This document shows positions 44,436 through 54,702 of a stretch of 64,000 nucleotides of DNA, piece after piece (positions within the stretch are counted from its first letter, which is position 1; every line of letters starts with the position of its first letter). The position numbers and the translations under genes are program-made. The notes under the pieces are model-generated. The model had not been told where the DNA came from and searched no databases. It saw only the letters and a program-made list of their open reading frames with translations. This DNA comes from CADEED01 sp020442965 (lineage in GTDB: Bacteria > Pseudomonadota > Gammaproteobacteria > Steroidobacterales > Steroidobacteraceae): NCBI GenBank assembly GCA_041395525.1, contig JAWLAH010000001.1, positions 351,576-415,575 on the forward strand. The letters run 5' to 3'.

Positions 44436-47400
44436 TCACGCGCTGCAGCGCGGCCAGCAAACCTCCACCTGGTGGCGTGCGCCGTCGTCGATCAGCTGGA
44501 ATTGCAACTCGGGCTGTGGAGCGCCGTCGAGCGTCAAGGTCGCAACAGCGTAATCGGTCTGGGTAACCTCGATGACATACGAACTGTCGCCGGCGCGATA
44601 TTCGATCCGAAACCGCGGCCAGTGTCGCGGGATTCGCGGCTCGAGCTCGATGGTGTCGTTACGACGCCGCAACCCGAGTAACGACTCGGTCAGCAGCTGG
44701 TACATCCAGCCCGCCGATCCTGTGTACCAGGTCCAGCCGCCGCGCCCGACATGCGGAGGCAGCGCGTAGACGTCGGCCGCCATGACGTACGGCTCCACCT
44801 TGTAGCGCACAACGCCTGCGGCATCGGCGCCATGGCGAATCGGATTGATCATATGCGCCAGCTCCCACGCTCGGTCTCGGTCGCCGAGCTCGGCAAAGGC
44901 CATCGCCGCCCACACGGCCGCGTGAGTGTACTGGCCGCCGTTTTCCCGCACGCCCGGGACGTAGCCGCGAATGTAACCTGGATCCTTGGGCGTCTGGTCG
45001 AACGCTGGCGTCAACAGCTGAATGAGTCCGGCATCGCGACGTACCAGGTGCCTGTCGAGCGCTTGCATCGCTTGCTGCGCCCGCTCCGAGTCGGCGGCGC
45101 CGGACAGCACCGCCCAGCTCTGCGAGATCGAGTCGATCTGGCACTCATCGCTGCGTTTCGATCCGAGCGGTGTCCCGTCGTCAAACCACGCGCGCCGATA
45201 CCACTCGCCATCCCACGCGTGTTTCGCAAGATTCTCGCGCAGCTGCTGTGATGCGGCCGTGCACCACGCAGCGAGCGAGTCGTCATCCCGCGCGCGGGCT
45301 ACCTCGCTGAAATGGGTGAGGACATGGAACAGAAAGAAGCCGAGCCACACGCTCTCGCCTACGCCACCGATGCCGACTCGATTCATGCCATCGTTCCAGT
45401 CACCGCTGCCCATCAAGGGCAAGCCGCGCGCGCCGTACAGTTCGACGCCGCGTCGCAGTGCCAGCTCGCAATGCTGATACAGCGTCGCCTGATGCGCCGA
45501 AGGCATCGGCAGATCGTAGTACGACTCCTCGTCGGCGTTCAGCGCACGGGCTTCAACGAATTGCACGCTCTCATCGAGCACATGGAGATCGCCGGTGGTC
45601 TCCAGATAGCGGGATACTGCCAGCGGCAGCCACAGGTAGTCATCCGAGCAGCGAGTGCGGACGCCGCGATCCTGCGGTGGATGCCACCAGTGCATTGCGT
45701 CGCCTTGCGGAAACTGGTGGGCGGCGGAACGCAGCAGATGCTCGCGAGTCAACGCAGGTGCCAAATGCACCATTGCCATGCCGTCCTGCAGTTGATCGCG
45801 AAAGCCGAACGCACCACCAGATTGATAGTAACCACTGCGAGCGAAGTAGCGGCTCGACAAGGTCTGATACGGCAACCATCCATTGACCAGCAAATCGACG
45901 CTTGCATCGGGTGTGGTAACTTGAACGGCACCGAGCGTCTCGGTCCAGAACCGGCGCACCTTGGCCAACGCCGCTGCGGCAGCCTCTGCCCCTTTGTGGC
46001 GCTCGGCAAGCGCCGCCGCCGCGCCACGATCGTTTGCGGCACCGAGTCGGAACGTGGTGGCGACACTCTCGCCATCCCGCAGCACGATCGGAATCTGCAC
46101 GGCTGCGCACGGGTCCAACCCGACACCGACTGCTCCTGAGAGACTGGCGCGCTGCAATGCGGCTGGCGCGCCGAGGTGTCCGTTGCGGCCGAGGAACTCA
46201 CTGCGATCCGCGGTAATGCTGCGGGTATGGGAATCGACGTCGAAGAATGCGACGCGACCGCCGAACTCGATGTTGTAAGGATTGTGAGCGAAGACCGTGC
46301 CGGCGTCCGTGCCGACTTCCGTGACCACGTGCATTTGCGACCGGCCCCGCACGTCGCCGAGCACCCACTCGACATAGCCGGTCGCCGACAGTCGCCGCGG
46401 GCGCCCAGACGTATTGCGAACGATCAAATGCGAGAACTTTACTGCGGCATCGAGCGCCACATAGATCCATAATTCGGTGGCGATGCCATGTTCGACGTGC
46501 TCATACACGCTATAGCCGAAGCCGTGACGCGTCTGATACGACCCCTGGCCCCGACACGGCAGCGGCGTGGGCGACCAGACGCGACCGGTTTCCTCATCAC
46601 GCAGATACAGTGCTTCGCCGCTCGCATCGGAGACTGGATCATTGTGCCAGGGCGTCAATCGGAACTCATGCGCGTTCTCGAACCAGGTATAGCTGGAGCC
46701 ACTCTCGCTAACAACCACGCCGAACTCCGGATTGGCGATGACATTGGCCCAGGGTGCCGGGGTCGGCGCATCCGGGCGCGAGACGATCACGTACTCGCGG
46801 CCGTCGGCGGAGAAGCTGCCCGTGCCATTGTCGAACTGGTTCTGCGCCGCCGCCGCTGCGTTTGCCGGTAGTCCAAGCTCCGGTTCCGACGACCGCTGCG
46901 GGTGCGCGTCCGTGTCCACCACCGGATCGAAGGGCGTGGACCGATCTGGCAGCAGCAGCGGTACACTGCGCGGCGGTACGACGTGCCGACTTACTTGCGC
47001 TAACAAGGTTCCATCGGAGTCGCTGATCACGACTCGCGCCACGGTCTGCAGCAAGATACGGTCATCGTGCGATAATTGATGCGCAGGGCGGACAAAAATG
47101 CCGCCTCTTCGATTCAGCAACTGTGCTTCGGCGCCGGCCGTGATGAGCCCGAGTATCTGGTCTTGCAGCTCCTGGCGATAGCCGGCCTGCTCCTCGTTCC
47201 AAATCACGAGATCGACATCGAGGCCCTTCAGTCGCCAATAGGCATGCGCCTGAACGAGTTGCCTGACCAGTTCGATGCTGGCCGCAGCGGCGACTCTCAA
47301 CAGCACGATCGGCAGGTCGCCGGATATCGAATGCCCCCAAAGCCCAGACTGGCCCCGCCGATTCTGTAGCAACACGTCCGGCGCGGCGCGCAGGAACGAA

Positions 47401-50400
47401 CTCGCGTAGACGATTGGGGCAGCGAGCCGCTCGAACAGGCGCGCATCGGCTGGCGTCGCGTTGATCTGCCGGCGCACCACTTCGCTGTGGGTCCACGCGA
47501 GATCGAACACACGGTCGGCCAAATTTCGATCGCGATACTTGTCGATGAGCGCAACACACGCCTCGCGCTGCGTCGCCACCCCCGTGACCAAATCGATGAC
47601 CGCAGTCTGTTCAGGCGCAAGCGTGACGCGGCAGCGAATGGCGACGATGGGGTCGAGCACGGAGCCAGCGGAGTCCGACAACTTCTCCGCGACGGTCAGC
47701 GCCCATGGCGCCCGCGTGGTATTCCCCCGCCCGAGAAAGCGACCGCGATCCGTTTCGTAGGATATCGTGTCGACGACAGCGTCATGGATCGCTACCAGGT
47801 GAAACATCCACGGCGTCACCTCCTCGTGCGATCGCGGGCGCCGCGTACACAGCAATGCCTGCTTGGCGCGCATGATTTCCGTTTGCACGAACAGGTTGCT
47901 GAACGCTGGATGCAATTCGTCGGAGATCGCCGGCGCAAGTACGACTTCCGCGTATGTTGTTATTTCAATGGTACGCGTGCGCGCGGAGCGATTGCCGATG
48001 TGCAGGCGCCGTAGCTCGATGTCGTCCTCGGCTGATACGGCGATTTCCAGATGCATATCATAGGAATTCCTGTGGCCACGGTATTCGGCCTTGGCATCCG
48101 AAAAGATCGCCTCGTAGTCATTGACGAGCGAGCAGGTCGGCTGATAGGCAGCCGACCAGAATTCGCCGCTCTCCACGTCGCGCAGATAGCAGAAGCTGCC
48201 CCATGGATCGCGCGTGATGTCTTCGCGCCAACGCGTGACCGCCATCTCGCGCAACCGGCTACTGCCACTGCCCGCACTCGTTAGCAGCGTGTGGTAGCGG
48301 CCATTTGACAGCATCTTGATCGCCGGCCGGCTGTCGTTGGGAGTCCGATAGACGCGCAACTGCGACTCCGTGGCGGTACCATCCGCGCGCGTCGGATCAT
48401 CGGCGGCGTCATGCGGGTAGAAGACCCCGGCACGCGGGATGCGTTCCTGCAGCAAGAGCAGCGTTGCCCGAAACTCGGGGTCGGCCACGAACCGCTTTTG
48501 CATCGGCTGATCGCGTAATAGATGCAGCAATGCCAACAGACCCATGCCCTGGTGGTGCGACATGAAGGACCTGACCAACACGTAGTCTTGGCCGGGTGGA
48601 ACGCGCGCTGGCGTATAATCGATCGCCTCGTATAAGCCGTAACAACCTGCAAAACCCAAGCCTTCGAGTCGCTGCAGATTCTCGCAGGCGGCCGCGGGCG
48701 AGACCATCAATGCCATCATCGACGCATAGGGCGCGACCACCAGGTCCTGCCCCAGGCCGCGCTTGAGTCCAAGATCCGGGACGCCAAAGGCACGGTACTG
48801 ATAGTTCATGCGTGCGTCGACCGCGTTGTAGCCTGACTCGGAAATCCCCCACGGGACATCGCGACGTGCACCGTAGCGGATATGGGCGCGCACCGCGTGT
48901 CGTGCCGTTTGATCGAGCAGTGTATCGGGATAGCTCGGCATGACGAGTTGCGGCATCAAGTACTCGAACATCGAGCCACTCCAGGAGAGCAGCGTCGCCT
49001 CGCCATCGACTTCGGTGAGCAACCTGCCCAGAGCGAACCAGGTTTCCTCCGGAAGCTCACCTTGCGCGATAGCCAGAAAGCTACACAGCCTTGCTTCAGA
49101 GGCGAGCAAATCGTAGTAGCCAGGATCGAGCCGCCGCTCATCAAAGTTGTAACCAATCGACAGCAGGCGTCTGTCCCGATCGTACAAGAAGCCATACTCG
49201 GCACGCGCGCACTCCAATGTCGAGTTCGCCAAATGCTCGATCTCCTGACAACGCTGTATCGCCGCGGTACGCACGGATGCTGCGGGCGAGCGTTGCAGTT
49301 CGCGCAGACTCGGCCAGACTTCCGTGGCATTGCGGCGGTCCTGGCCGCTGGCCTGCGGCGCCTGGGCCGTGTCAGCGCGGACGACAAACCGCAGTGCTTC
49401 GCCGTGCGCATCCTGGCAAGCGACCCGCAACAACGTCGGCCAGTGCGCAGTCGGAACTTCTGCGATTGCGGCGGTCGCTGGCGGCCAGAGTGATTCGACT
49501 ACGCCGGCAAGCTGCGTCAGCGCGGCTAGCTGTTGAGCCGCCCATTCGAGCGACATCCGCGGTTCCGCGCGCGCCGCTTGGAGTTGAACCGCAAATGCCT
49601 CGACCGCTGCTGCAAGCTCTTCGTTGTCAGCGTCGACGTCAAGTCGGCCCTGATCAAGCACCGCCAGCGTATCAGCAAGGCCATCGAACACCGCCCCCGA
49701 GAGCGGCGCAGCGTCGAGCAACGCTAACAATCCCTGGCGCAGCGTCAACAAGTGCGCGGCGAGATTACCGCTGTCCACTGTCGAGACGTAGCGCGGCGCC
49801 AGAGGTTCGAGCGTCAGCGTATCGTACCAGTTGAAGTAATGGCCGCGGTGCCGTGGCAGTGCCTGCAGCGTGGCCAGAGTGCGCGAGGTACGCTCGATCA
49901 TCGCTCCCGAACTGAGATAGCCGAAATCACAGGCGGCAAGTCCGGACAACAACGACAGACCGATGTTAGTGGGCGAGGTGCGGTTTGCCACCCGCGGCGA
50001 CGGATGTTCCTGCAGATTGTCAGGCGGCAACCAATGGTCCTCCGCCCCCACGTGCATCTCAAAATAGGCCCAGGTACGGCGCGCGAGCGATCGCAGGTAG
50101 GTAACCTGTGCGATAGTCAGTTCCGCCTGACGTCGCACCGGTGGCCGTCCGAGCCACGTCATCAGAATCGGCGAAAATGCCCAAAGCACACAAATAGGCG
50201 CCGCGACCCAGAACGCGGCGCCGTTGAAGCGCCACAAGACGACCGCGGTTGCGACGGCGAACACCGAAGCGAACCACATGCTGCGCAGCTCCGCCGCCAG
50301 GATGTTGCCGAGGCGGCGCTCGGCCTCGCTCGACGGATTCCACCGCAAGAGATGGCGTCGCGTGATCAGCATCCGCCACAGCGTGACGGCAATCGCCACC

Positions 50401-53147
50401 ACGCTCACGTAGGCGCGATGCGGCAGACATGCGAGATCGACGGCGGCGCGTTCCAGGCCGCGGACGATGCCCTGCCCAACTTCCAGCAGATGCGCCTCGA
50501 GTGTCACGTCGAGCGGCTTCACCAGTACGTCACGAATTGCCGGCACTAATACCGGCAGCAACAGCAGTGACACGAGCCAGAGCGTCCATTCCAGAGGCTC
50601 AGGTAGCATGATCCAGCCGCTAACGAACAGGGCGGTCGCAGCCACCGGCACCAGGCTCCGACGTAGGTTGTCGAGCAACTTGCCACGCGACAGCCACGAC
50701 AAGGGGCTCCATTCGTAGCCCCGCAGACCGCGAGGTACCCACGGCAGCAGCCAGGGCAATAGCTGCCAATCGCCTCGGATCCAACGCGCGTGCCGCTGCA
50801 TGTCGGCCACGTAGCGCGACGGGTAATTCTCGTACAGCCGCACATCGCTAACTAGTCCGGCGCGTGCATAGCAACCCTCGAGCAAATCGTGGCTGAGAAT
50901 ACGATTTTCTGGAAAACGACCGTGCAGCACCGCGGTAAATGCGTCCACGTCGTAGATGCCTTTGCCAACGAACGACCCCTCGCCAAATAGATCTTGATAC
51001 ACATCGGAAACCATCCGTGTGTAGGGATCGATCCCTGGCTCGCTGCCAAACATGCGCGCATAGCGCGACGCCTGGCGTCCACTCATACTCGCACCCACCG
51101 TTGGCTGCAGTATCGCATAGCCCCTAACCACTCGCTGCCGGCGAGAATCCAACCGCGCTCTGTTCAGTGGATGCGCCAGCGTCGCCGCGAGTCCTCGTGC
51201 GGCGTCGCGTGGCAGCTGGGTATCGGTATCGAGCGTGATGACGTACTGGATATTGCCGAGCGACTCGACATTACCGCTGATGTACATGAACTGCTCACGA
51301 CCGCGACCGCGCAACAGCTCGTTGAGCGCTACGAGTTTGCCGCGCTTCCGTTCATAACCCAGCCACCTGCCTTCGCGCGGATTCCAGCGTCGTGGCCGAT
51401 GCAGCAGAAAGAAGCGATCGCGCGAATCGGGGGCATAGTGCTCATTGAGCCGGTCAATCCGCTGGGCAGCATGCGCAACCAGCGCGGCGTCGGTGGGCAG
51501 GTTTTCCTCGTCGGCATCGAGGAAATCGGTCAACAGCGCGAACTGCAAATTCGGATCGCGATTGGCCAGAAAGCGCACTTCGAGTGCCTCGACCAACGCA
51601 TCGATCGCCGCGTGATTACCGAGCATGCTCGGCACGACAACGATGGTGCGTGCATCGGTCGGGATACCGCCCGAGAAGTCCAGCCGCGGCAGCGCCTGCG
51701 GACCGATCACGATGGTCGCTGCCCAATTGACCAAGGCGATGCCCAGCTCACCAAATACGATAATCGCCAGCGCCACCACACTCGCATAGACCGGCTGCGG
51801 CAATTCGACGCCGTGCATCTGCGACATCAGACCGGCGACGAAGAGCGCATCCAGCAAGGCGATCGGCAATAGGTAGGCCCATAGTGAGATTCGCCGCGGC
51901 CGCCGCCAGCGCTTGGGACGCGCTGCGCTCGATGCGGCAATCGCCGCGCGACTCTCGTCCAGGCCGTCGTCGATCAGGTAGTAGCCCACATGCGTCACGA
52001 TCGGATCACTGCCGTCGGCGCGGCGCGCAAGACCCACGACGACGCGTGCAACGTCGACTTCGCTCACCCCGCCCGAGCGGGCGAGCAACTCAACAGCGTG
52101 TCGGTAATTATCGCGCGTGTGAAAATTCATGCGTGCATAGATGCCTGCGGGGTCATCCCGTAGCGTCCGCTCCACGACGCTCATGGATTCAACGAACTCG
52201 CGCCAGTTCATGTTGATCAGAAACCGCAGACTGCCAATGCTGTTGCTGATGGAGACCTGGTCGGCCGCCTGCTGCTGGCTCTCGGCGTGAATCAGCTGCT
52301 CCACGCCGTGACCGCCGTGCGCCACCCACTGTTCGATCCAGCTCATCGGCATCGCGAGCGCCGCACTACGACCGTGCAAGCCGCGCATCAGCTCAGATAC
52401 GAACGCTCCGGTCAACGGCAACTTCGAGCGCGCCATATCCGCCACGACCAGCACCACACTCTTCGGGTCACGTTCAGCAACATCCTCGAGACGTGCTACC
52501 CACTCGGCAGCGAGGCGGTAGTCCGCGCTGTCTTGCATGATAAGGCCACTCATACGTCGCAAATTTTCGATCAGTGCGAGACGCAGCATGATCGGGATCG
52601 CCCACAGCTCGCCGAGCTTCAACGGTGTCACTGCTTGATAGGCGGCGATCAGGCGACTCATGGTTTGTGCATCAACTCGTCCATCGCCGTGCTTGATCGC
52701 CTCCGTCGCGAGGTCGAAGACGCGGGGCAGGCCTGCGGAAACGCCGCTTGCCAACGACGGCAGTTCGCGACTGTAGTTAGTCGGCAGATGCAGTCGCGCA
52801 GTGCGAATCTGCTCCTCGATCAGGTAATAGTTATCCAGTAGCCAGTCGCCAGCCGGTGTGATACGCACTTGATCGCGCACCATGGCTGTGAGCGATCGCC
52901 GGGCATTGGCGAGTACCGCTTCATTGTCGTCGAGTCTTGCGAGCAGCCGATCAGGCGTGCGGTGGATGTGCAACTGATGAGCATGCGCCAGCGCCTCGCC
53001 GTGCAGCTCCATCTGCTCGACATTGAAGAGCCTCGCTCGCAACGGCGGTTCGCCCACCGCGGCGCGGCTGGTGACGGCGCGCCCCCACCGTCCAAGGAGA
53101 CGTCGCAGGCGCAGCCAGCGACCGAAGATTATCCATGCATGGGCCAT
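44436..53147 (-). CDS. ndvB: Cyclic beta-1,2-glucan synthase (GT84 - GH94), NdvB/ChvB family
   Basis: 2,903 residues, slightly longer than usual. Residues 1-420 are helical and soluble; two membrane helices lie at about 421-480. The GT84 glucosyltransferase domain follows (about 500-800), with DTDTQ at 640-644 and ARWIRGDWQ around 787-795; further membrane helices lie at about 830-1000. A glucoamylase-like region contains FGVPDLGLKRGLGQDLVVAPY. The C-terminal third is a GH94 phosphorylase domain with GSGDWNDGMN around residue 2583, which sets chain length. It builds cyclic osmoregulated glucans exported to the periplasm. It is convergent with the LptF-like gene (25 bp apart). The start codon has no strong ribosome site. 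Confidence 0.95.
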   Translation of the reverse strand: MAHAWIIFGRWLRLRRLLGRWGRAVTSRAAVGEPPLRARLFNVEQMELHGEALAHAHQLHIHRTPDRLLARLDDNEAVLANARRSLTAMVRDQVRITPAGDWLLDNYYLIEEQIRTARLHLPTNYSRELPSLASGVSAGLPRVFDLATEAIKHGDGRVDAQTMSRLIAAYQAVTPLKLGELWAIPIMLRLALIENLRRMSGLIMQDSADYRLAAEWVARLEDVAERDPKSVVLVVADMARSKLPLTGAFVSELMRGLHGRSAALAMPMSWIEQWVAHGGHGVEQLIHAESQQQAADQVSISNSIGSLRFLINMNWREFVESMSVVERTLRDDPAGIYARMNFHTRDNYRHAVELLARSGGVSEVDVARVVVGLARRADGSDPIVTHVGYYLIDDGLDESRAAIAASSAARPKRWRRPRRISLWAYLLPIALLDALFVAGLMSQMHGVELPQPVYASVVALAIIVFGELGIALVNWAATIVIGPQALPRLDFSGGIPTDARTIVVVPSMLGNHAAIDALVEALEVRFLANRDPNLQFALLTDFLDADEENLPTDAALVAHAAQRIDRLNEHYAPDSRDRFFLLHRPRRWNPREGRWLGYERKRGKLVALNELLRGRGREQFMYISGNVESLGNIQYVITLDTDTQLPRDAARGLAATLAHPLNRARLDSRRQRVVRGYAILQPTVGASMSGRQASRYARMFGSEPGIDPYTRMVSDVYQDLFGEGSFVGKGIYDVDAFTAVLHGRFPENRILSHDLLEGCYARAGLVSDVRLYENYPSRYVADMQRHARWIRGDWQLLPWLLPWVPRGLRGYEWSPLSWLSRGKLLDNLRRSLVPVAATALFVSGWIMLPEPLEWTLWLVSLLLLPVLVPAIRDVLVKPLDVTLEAHLLEVGQGIVRGLERAAVDLACLPHRAYVSVVAIAVTLWRMLITRRHLLRWNPSSEAERRLGNILAAELRSMWFASVFAVATAVVLWRFNGAAFWVAAPICVLWAFSPILMTWLGRPPVRRQAELTIAQVTYLRSLARRTWAYFEMHVGAEDHWLPPDNLQEHPSPRVANRTSPTNIGLSLLSGLAACDFGYLSSGAMIERTSRTLATLQALPRHRGHYFNWYDTLTLEPLAPRYVSTVDSGNLAAHLLTLRQGLLALLDAAPLSGAVFDGLADTLAVLDQGRLDVDADNEELAAAVEAFAVQLQAARAEPRMSLEWAAQQLAALTQLAGVVESLWPPATAAIAEVPTAHWPTLLRVACQDAHGEALRFVVRADTAQAPQASGQDRRNATEVWPSLRELQRSPAASVRTAAIQRCQEIEHLANSTLECARAEYGFLYDRDRRLLSIGYNFDERRLDPGYYDLLASEARLCSFLAIAQGELPEETWFALGRLLTEVDGEATLLSWSGSMFEYLMPQLVMPSYPDTLLDQTARHAVRAHIRYGARRDVPWGISESGYNAVDARMNYQYRAFGVPDLGLKRGLGQDLVVAPYASMMALMVSPAAACENLQRLEGLGFAGCYGLYEAIDYTPARVPPGQDYVLVRSFMSHHQGMGLLALLHLLRDQPMQKRFVADPEFRATLLLLQERIPRAGVFYPHDAADDPTRADGTATESQLRVYRTPNDSRPAIKMLSNGRYHTLLTSAGSGSSRLREMAVTRWREDITRDPWGSFCYLRDVESGEFWSAAYQPTCSLVNDYEAIFSDAKAEYRGHRNSYDMHLEIAVSAEDDIELRRLHIGNRSARTRTIEITTYAEVVLAPAISDELHPAFSNLFVQTEIMRAKQALLCTRRPRSHEEVTPWMFHLVAIHDAVVDTISYETDRGRFLGRGNTTRAPWALTVAEKLSDSAGSVLDPIVAIRCRVTLAPEQTAVIDLVTGVATQREACVALIDKYRDRNLADRVFDLAWTHSEVVRRQINATPADARLFERLAAPIVYASSFLRAAPDVLLQNRRGQSGLWGHSISGDLPIVLLRVAAAASIELVRQLVQAHAYWRLKGLDVDLVIWNEEQAGYRQELQDQILGLITAGAEAQLLNRRGGIFVRPAHQLSHDDRILLQTVARVVISDSDGTLLAQVSRHVVPPRSVPLLLPDRSTPFDPVVDTDAHPQRSSEPELGLPANAAAAAQNQFDNGTGSFSADGREYVIVSRPDAPTPAPWANVIANPEFGVVVSESGSSYTWFENAHEFRLTPWHNDPVSDASGEALYLRDEETGRVWSPTPLPCRGQGSYQTRHGFGYSVYEHVEHGIATELWIYVALDAAVKFSHLIVRNTSGRPRRLSATGYVEWVLGDVRGRSQMHVVTEVGTDAGTVFAHNPYNIEFGGRVAFFDVDSHTRSITADRSEFLGRNGHLGAPAALQRASLSGAVGVGLDPCAAVQIPIVLRDGESVATTFRLGAANDRGAAAALAERHKGAEAAAAALAKVRRFWTETLGAVQVTTPDASVDLLVNGWLPYQTLSSRYFARSGYYQSGGAFGFRDQLQDGMAMVHLAPALTREHLLRSAAHQFPQGDAMHWWHPPQDRGVRTRCSDDYLWLPLAVSRYLETTGDLHVLDESVQFVEARALNADEESYYDLPMPSAHQATLYQHCELALRRGVELYGARGLPLMGSGDWNDGMNRVGIGGVGESVWLGFFLFHVLTHFSEVARARDDDSLAAWCTAASQQLRENLAKHAWDGEWYRRAWFDDGTPLGSKRSDECQIDSISQSWAVLSGAADSERAQQAMQALDRHLVRRDAGLIQLLTPAFDQTPKDPGYIRGYVPGVRENGGQYTHAAVWAAMAFAELGDRDRAWELAHMINPIRHGADAAGVVRYKVEPYVMAADVYALPPHVGRGGWTWYTGSAGWMYQLLTESLLGLRRRNDTIELEPRIPRHWPRFRIEYRAGDSSYVIEVTQTDYAVATLTLDGAPQPELQFQLIDDGARHQVEVCWPRCSA

Positions 53148-53477
53148 CGCTCAGGCAGTATGCACGCATCTTCGCCGTCGCAGCTCGAGATCGCGACACG
53201 GGCGAAGAGCTTGGGAACCCGACCGATCGCATTCGTACAAGCGCTGTGCAGTGGAGAGCGGCTCGTGTAGGCGCACGCTGACGCATCGACGTCAAGACGT
53301 AACTACCCACGCATGGTTCTTGCCAATCATGATTGAGCCTGCCCACTGATGACGTTTCACCCGGAACGTCAGATCCAACGCCGCGATCGAGCGGTCTGCG
53401 GGCTATCATTCACGAACTGCGGAGCGTCGTCGGCCCGACGTGAAGTTGGTACCCGAACAAGTTTGCGAGAAGTTTCG
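53148..53477. other. Intergenic region between divergent ndvB and COG4705-type gene
   Basis: 330 bp with no convincing gene on either strand. It should hold two divergent promoters. The only clear structure is a dyad at 53350-53371, listed separately. A 43-codon in-frame extension of the downstream gene crosses it, but its amino acid composition does not look like protein. Confidence 0.5.
53350..53371. promoter_or_regulatory. Inverted repeat, possible operator
   Basis: TGACGTT (53350-53356) and AACGTCA (53365-53371) are perfect 7-base arms around the spacer TCACCCGG. It is 106 bp before the plus-strand gene and about 200 bp before ndvB, so it could serve either. No copy was noticed elsewhere in the window. 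Confidence 0.35.
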
Positions 53478-54275
53478 ATGACTGTAGATCCGCGATCTGT
53501 CGCCACTGAAGCGGTGAGCAAAGTTCCCGAAGTGCTCTTCGGGTTCTGGGTCATCAAGATCGCCGCAACCACACTGGGGGAGACCGGTGGTGATTGGGTG
53601 ACGATGACGCTCGATCTCGGCTATCTCGTTGGCACAGGCATATTCGCAGCCATTTTCATAGGCCTTGTCGGCGCCCAGATCAGGGCAACAAGATTTCATC
53701 CATTCCTGTATTGGGGAACGATCGTCGCGACGACAACCCTCGGAACCACCCTCGCCGACTTCGCGGATCGATCACTCGGCATCGGCTACCCCGGCGGGGT
53801 AGCCATTGTTTTCGCGCTGCTCGGCGCCAGTCTCGCGATCTGGTACTGGATCGAGGGCACGATTTCCATCCAGAGTGTCGTCACGCGTCGAGTGGAGTGG
53901 TTCTACTGGTGCACGATCCTGTTCTCGCAGACCCTCGGCACCGCGCTCGGTGACTGGTTTGCGGACACCGACCGTGGCGGTCTCGGTATGGGTTACGAAT
54001 ACGGCACGATCATCTTCGCCATCGCTCTCGCGATCGTCGCTGCAGCTTATTTCTGGACGAGCATGTCGCGAACTTTGCTTTTCTGGACGGCGTTCATCCT
54101 GACGCGGCCGCTGGGGGCCACGCTCGCCGACTTCCTGGACAAGCCTGTCGCGGCAGGCGGCCTGAATCTCAGCCGACTGATTGCGTCTCTCGTGCTGCTG
54201 GGCTTTATCGTGGCGTGCATCCTGCTCATTCCCCAGCGCCCGGCCAGGCGCGATCAAGACAACGTCGCTGCTTAG
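53478..54275 (+). CDS. COG4705-type membrane protein with four internal repeats
   Basis: 265 residues with about eight hydrophobic helices. Four copies of a short motif recur about 60-65 residues apart: ATTLGETGGDW, TTLGTTLADF, QTLGTALGDW and RPLGATLADF, each ending one helix and followed by a Gly-rich turn such as LGIGYPGG or LGMGYEYG. This pattern fits the uncharacterised COG4705 membrane-anchored family. The repeated Thr-Leu-Gly/Asp pairs within helices might line a pore. ATG 53478 is preferred to the longer frame from 53349. Function unknown; divergent from ndvB. Confidence 0.78.
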   Translation: MTVDPRSVATEAVSKVPEVLFGFWVIKIAATTLGETGGDWVTMTLDLGYLVGTGIFAAIFIGLVGAQIRATRFHPFLYWGTIVATTTLGTTLADFADRSLGIGYPGGVAIVFALLGASLAIWYWIEGTISIQSVVTRRVEWFYWCTILFSQTLGTALGDWFADTDRGGLGMGYEYGTIIFAIALAIVAAAYFWTSMSRTLLFWTAFILTRPLGATLADFLDKPVAAGGLNLSRLIASLVLLGFIVACILLIPQRPARRDQDNVAA

Positions 54276-54702
54276 ATTTGGTGCGGCAAGGGTCAGCGAA
54301 CGCTGCTGCTGGCGTACATGACGTTCCCCAAAACGCACCACAAAAAAGGTCCACTCGACCAATCCGCTCGACAGTCCGCCTGTGGTCAGCTGAGCATCAC
54401 GACTAAAAGCTGACTAGAACTAACGACTCGTACGCCGTGTCAGGGGACGCGATCTGGTGTCTGCGTCCATTCTGTCGGTACCAAAAACGCCAGCGCACGC
54501 ACGACCAGCCGGTGGCCACCACTCCGGCGACAGGAAAGAAGGGCCTGGTGGGGGCTTCGTGGTAGCCGACGTTCGGGAAGCCCGTGGCGTCGTCTGGATT
54601 CCGCCGCGCAAAGTCGATACACTTCGGATCTTTATTTTGTTCATCATTCAGTGAACGATAACATCGAAGAAAGCCCCACTTTTCAATGGGTTGGAAAATC
54701 AC
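54276..54702. other. Gene-free stretch before the lower-GC catabolic cluster
   Basis: 427 bp. A 135-codon minus-strand frame (54403-54810) overlaps the synthetase gene and does not look like a real protein. The base composition changes from GC-rich to more AT-rich within this stretch. Its last part holds the operator at 54639-54656. I found no terminator, no integrase remnant and no copy of a tRNA 3' end. Confidence 0.5.
54639..54656. promoter_or_regulatory. Operator O1 upstream of acyl-CoA synthetase gene
   Basis: GTTCATCATTCAGTGAAC: arms GTTCA/TGAAC around an 8-base core. Read on the opposite strand it is GTTCACTGAATGATGAAC, identical at 17 of 18 positions to operator O2 in front of the TonB receptor. 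It lies 47 bp before ATG 54703. It is probably bound by the TetR regulator encoded at 60239. Confidence 0.65.

Noticed and set aside
54276..54702. Possible left attachment site matching the tRNA-Arg 3' end
   Set aside because: I looked for the T-arm and acceptor sequence here and found no match.
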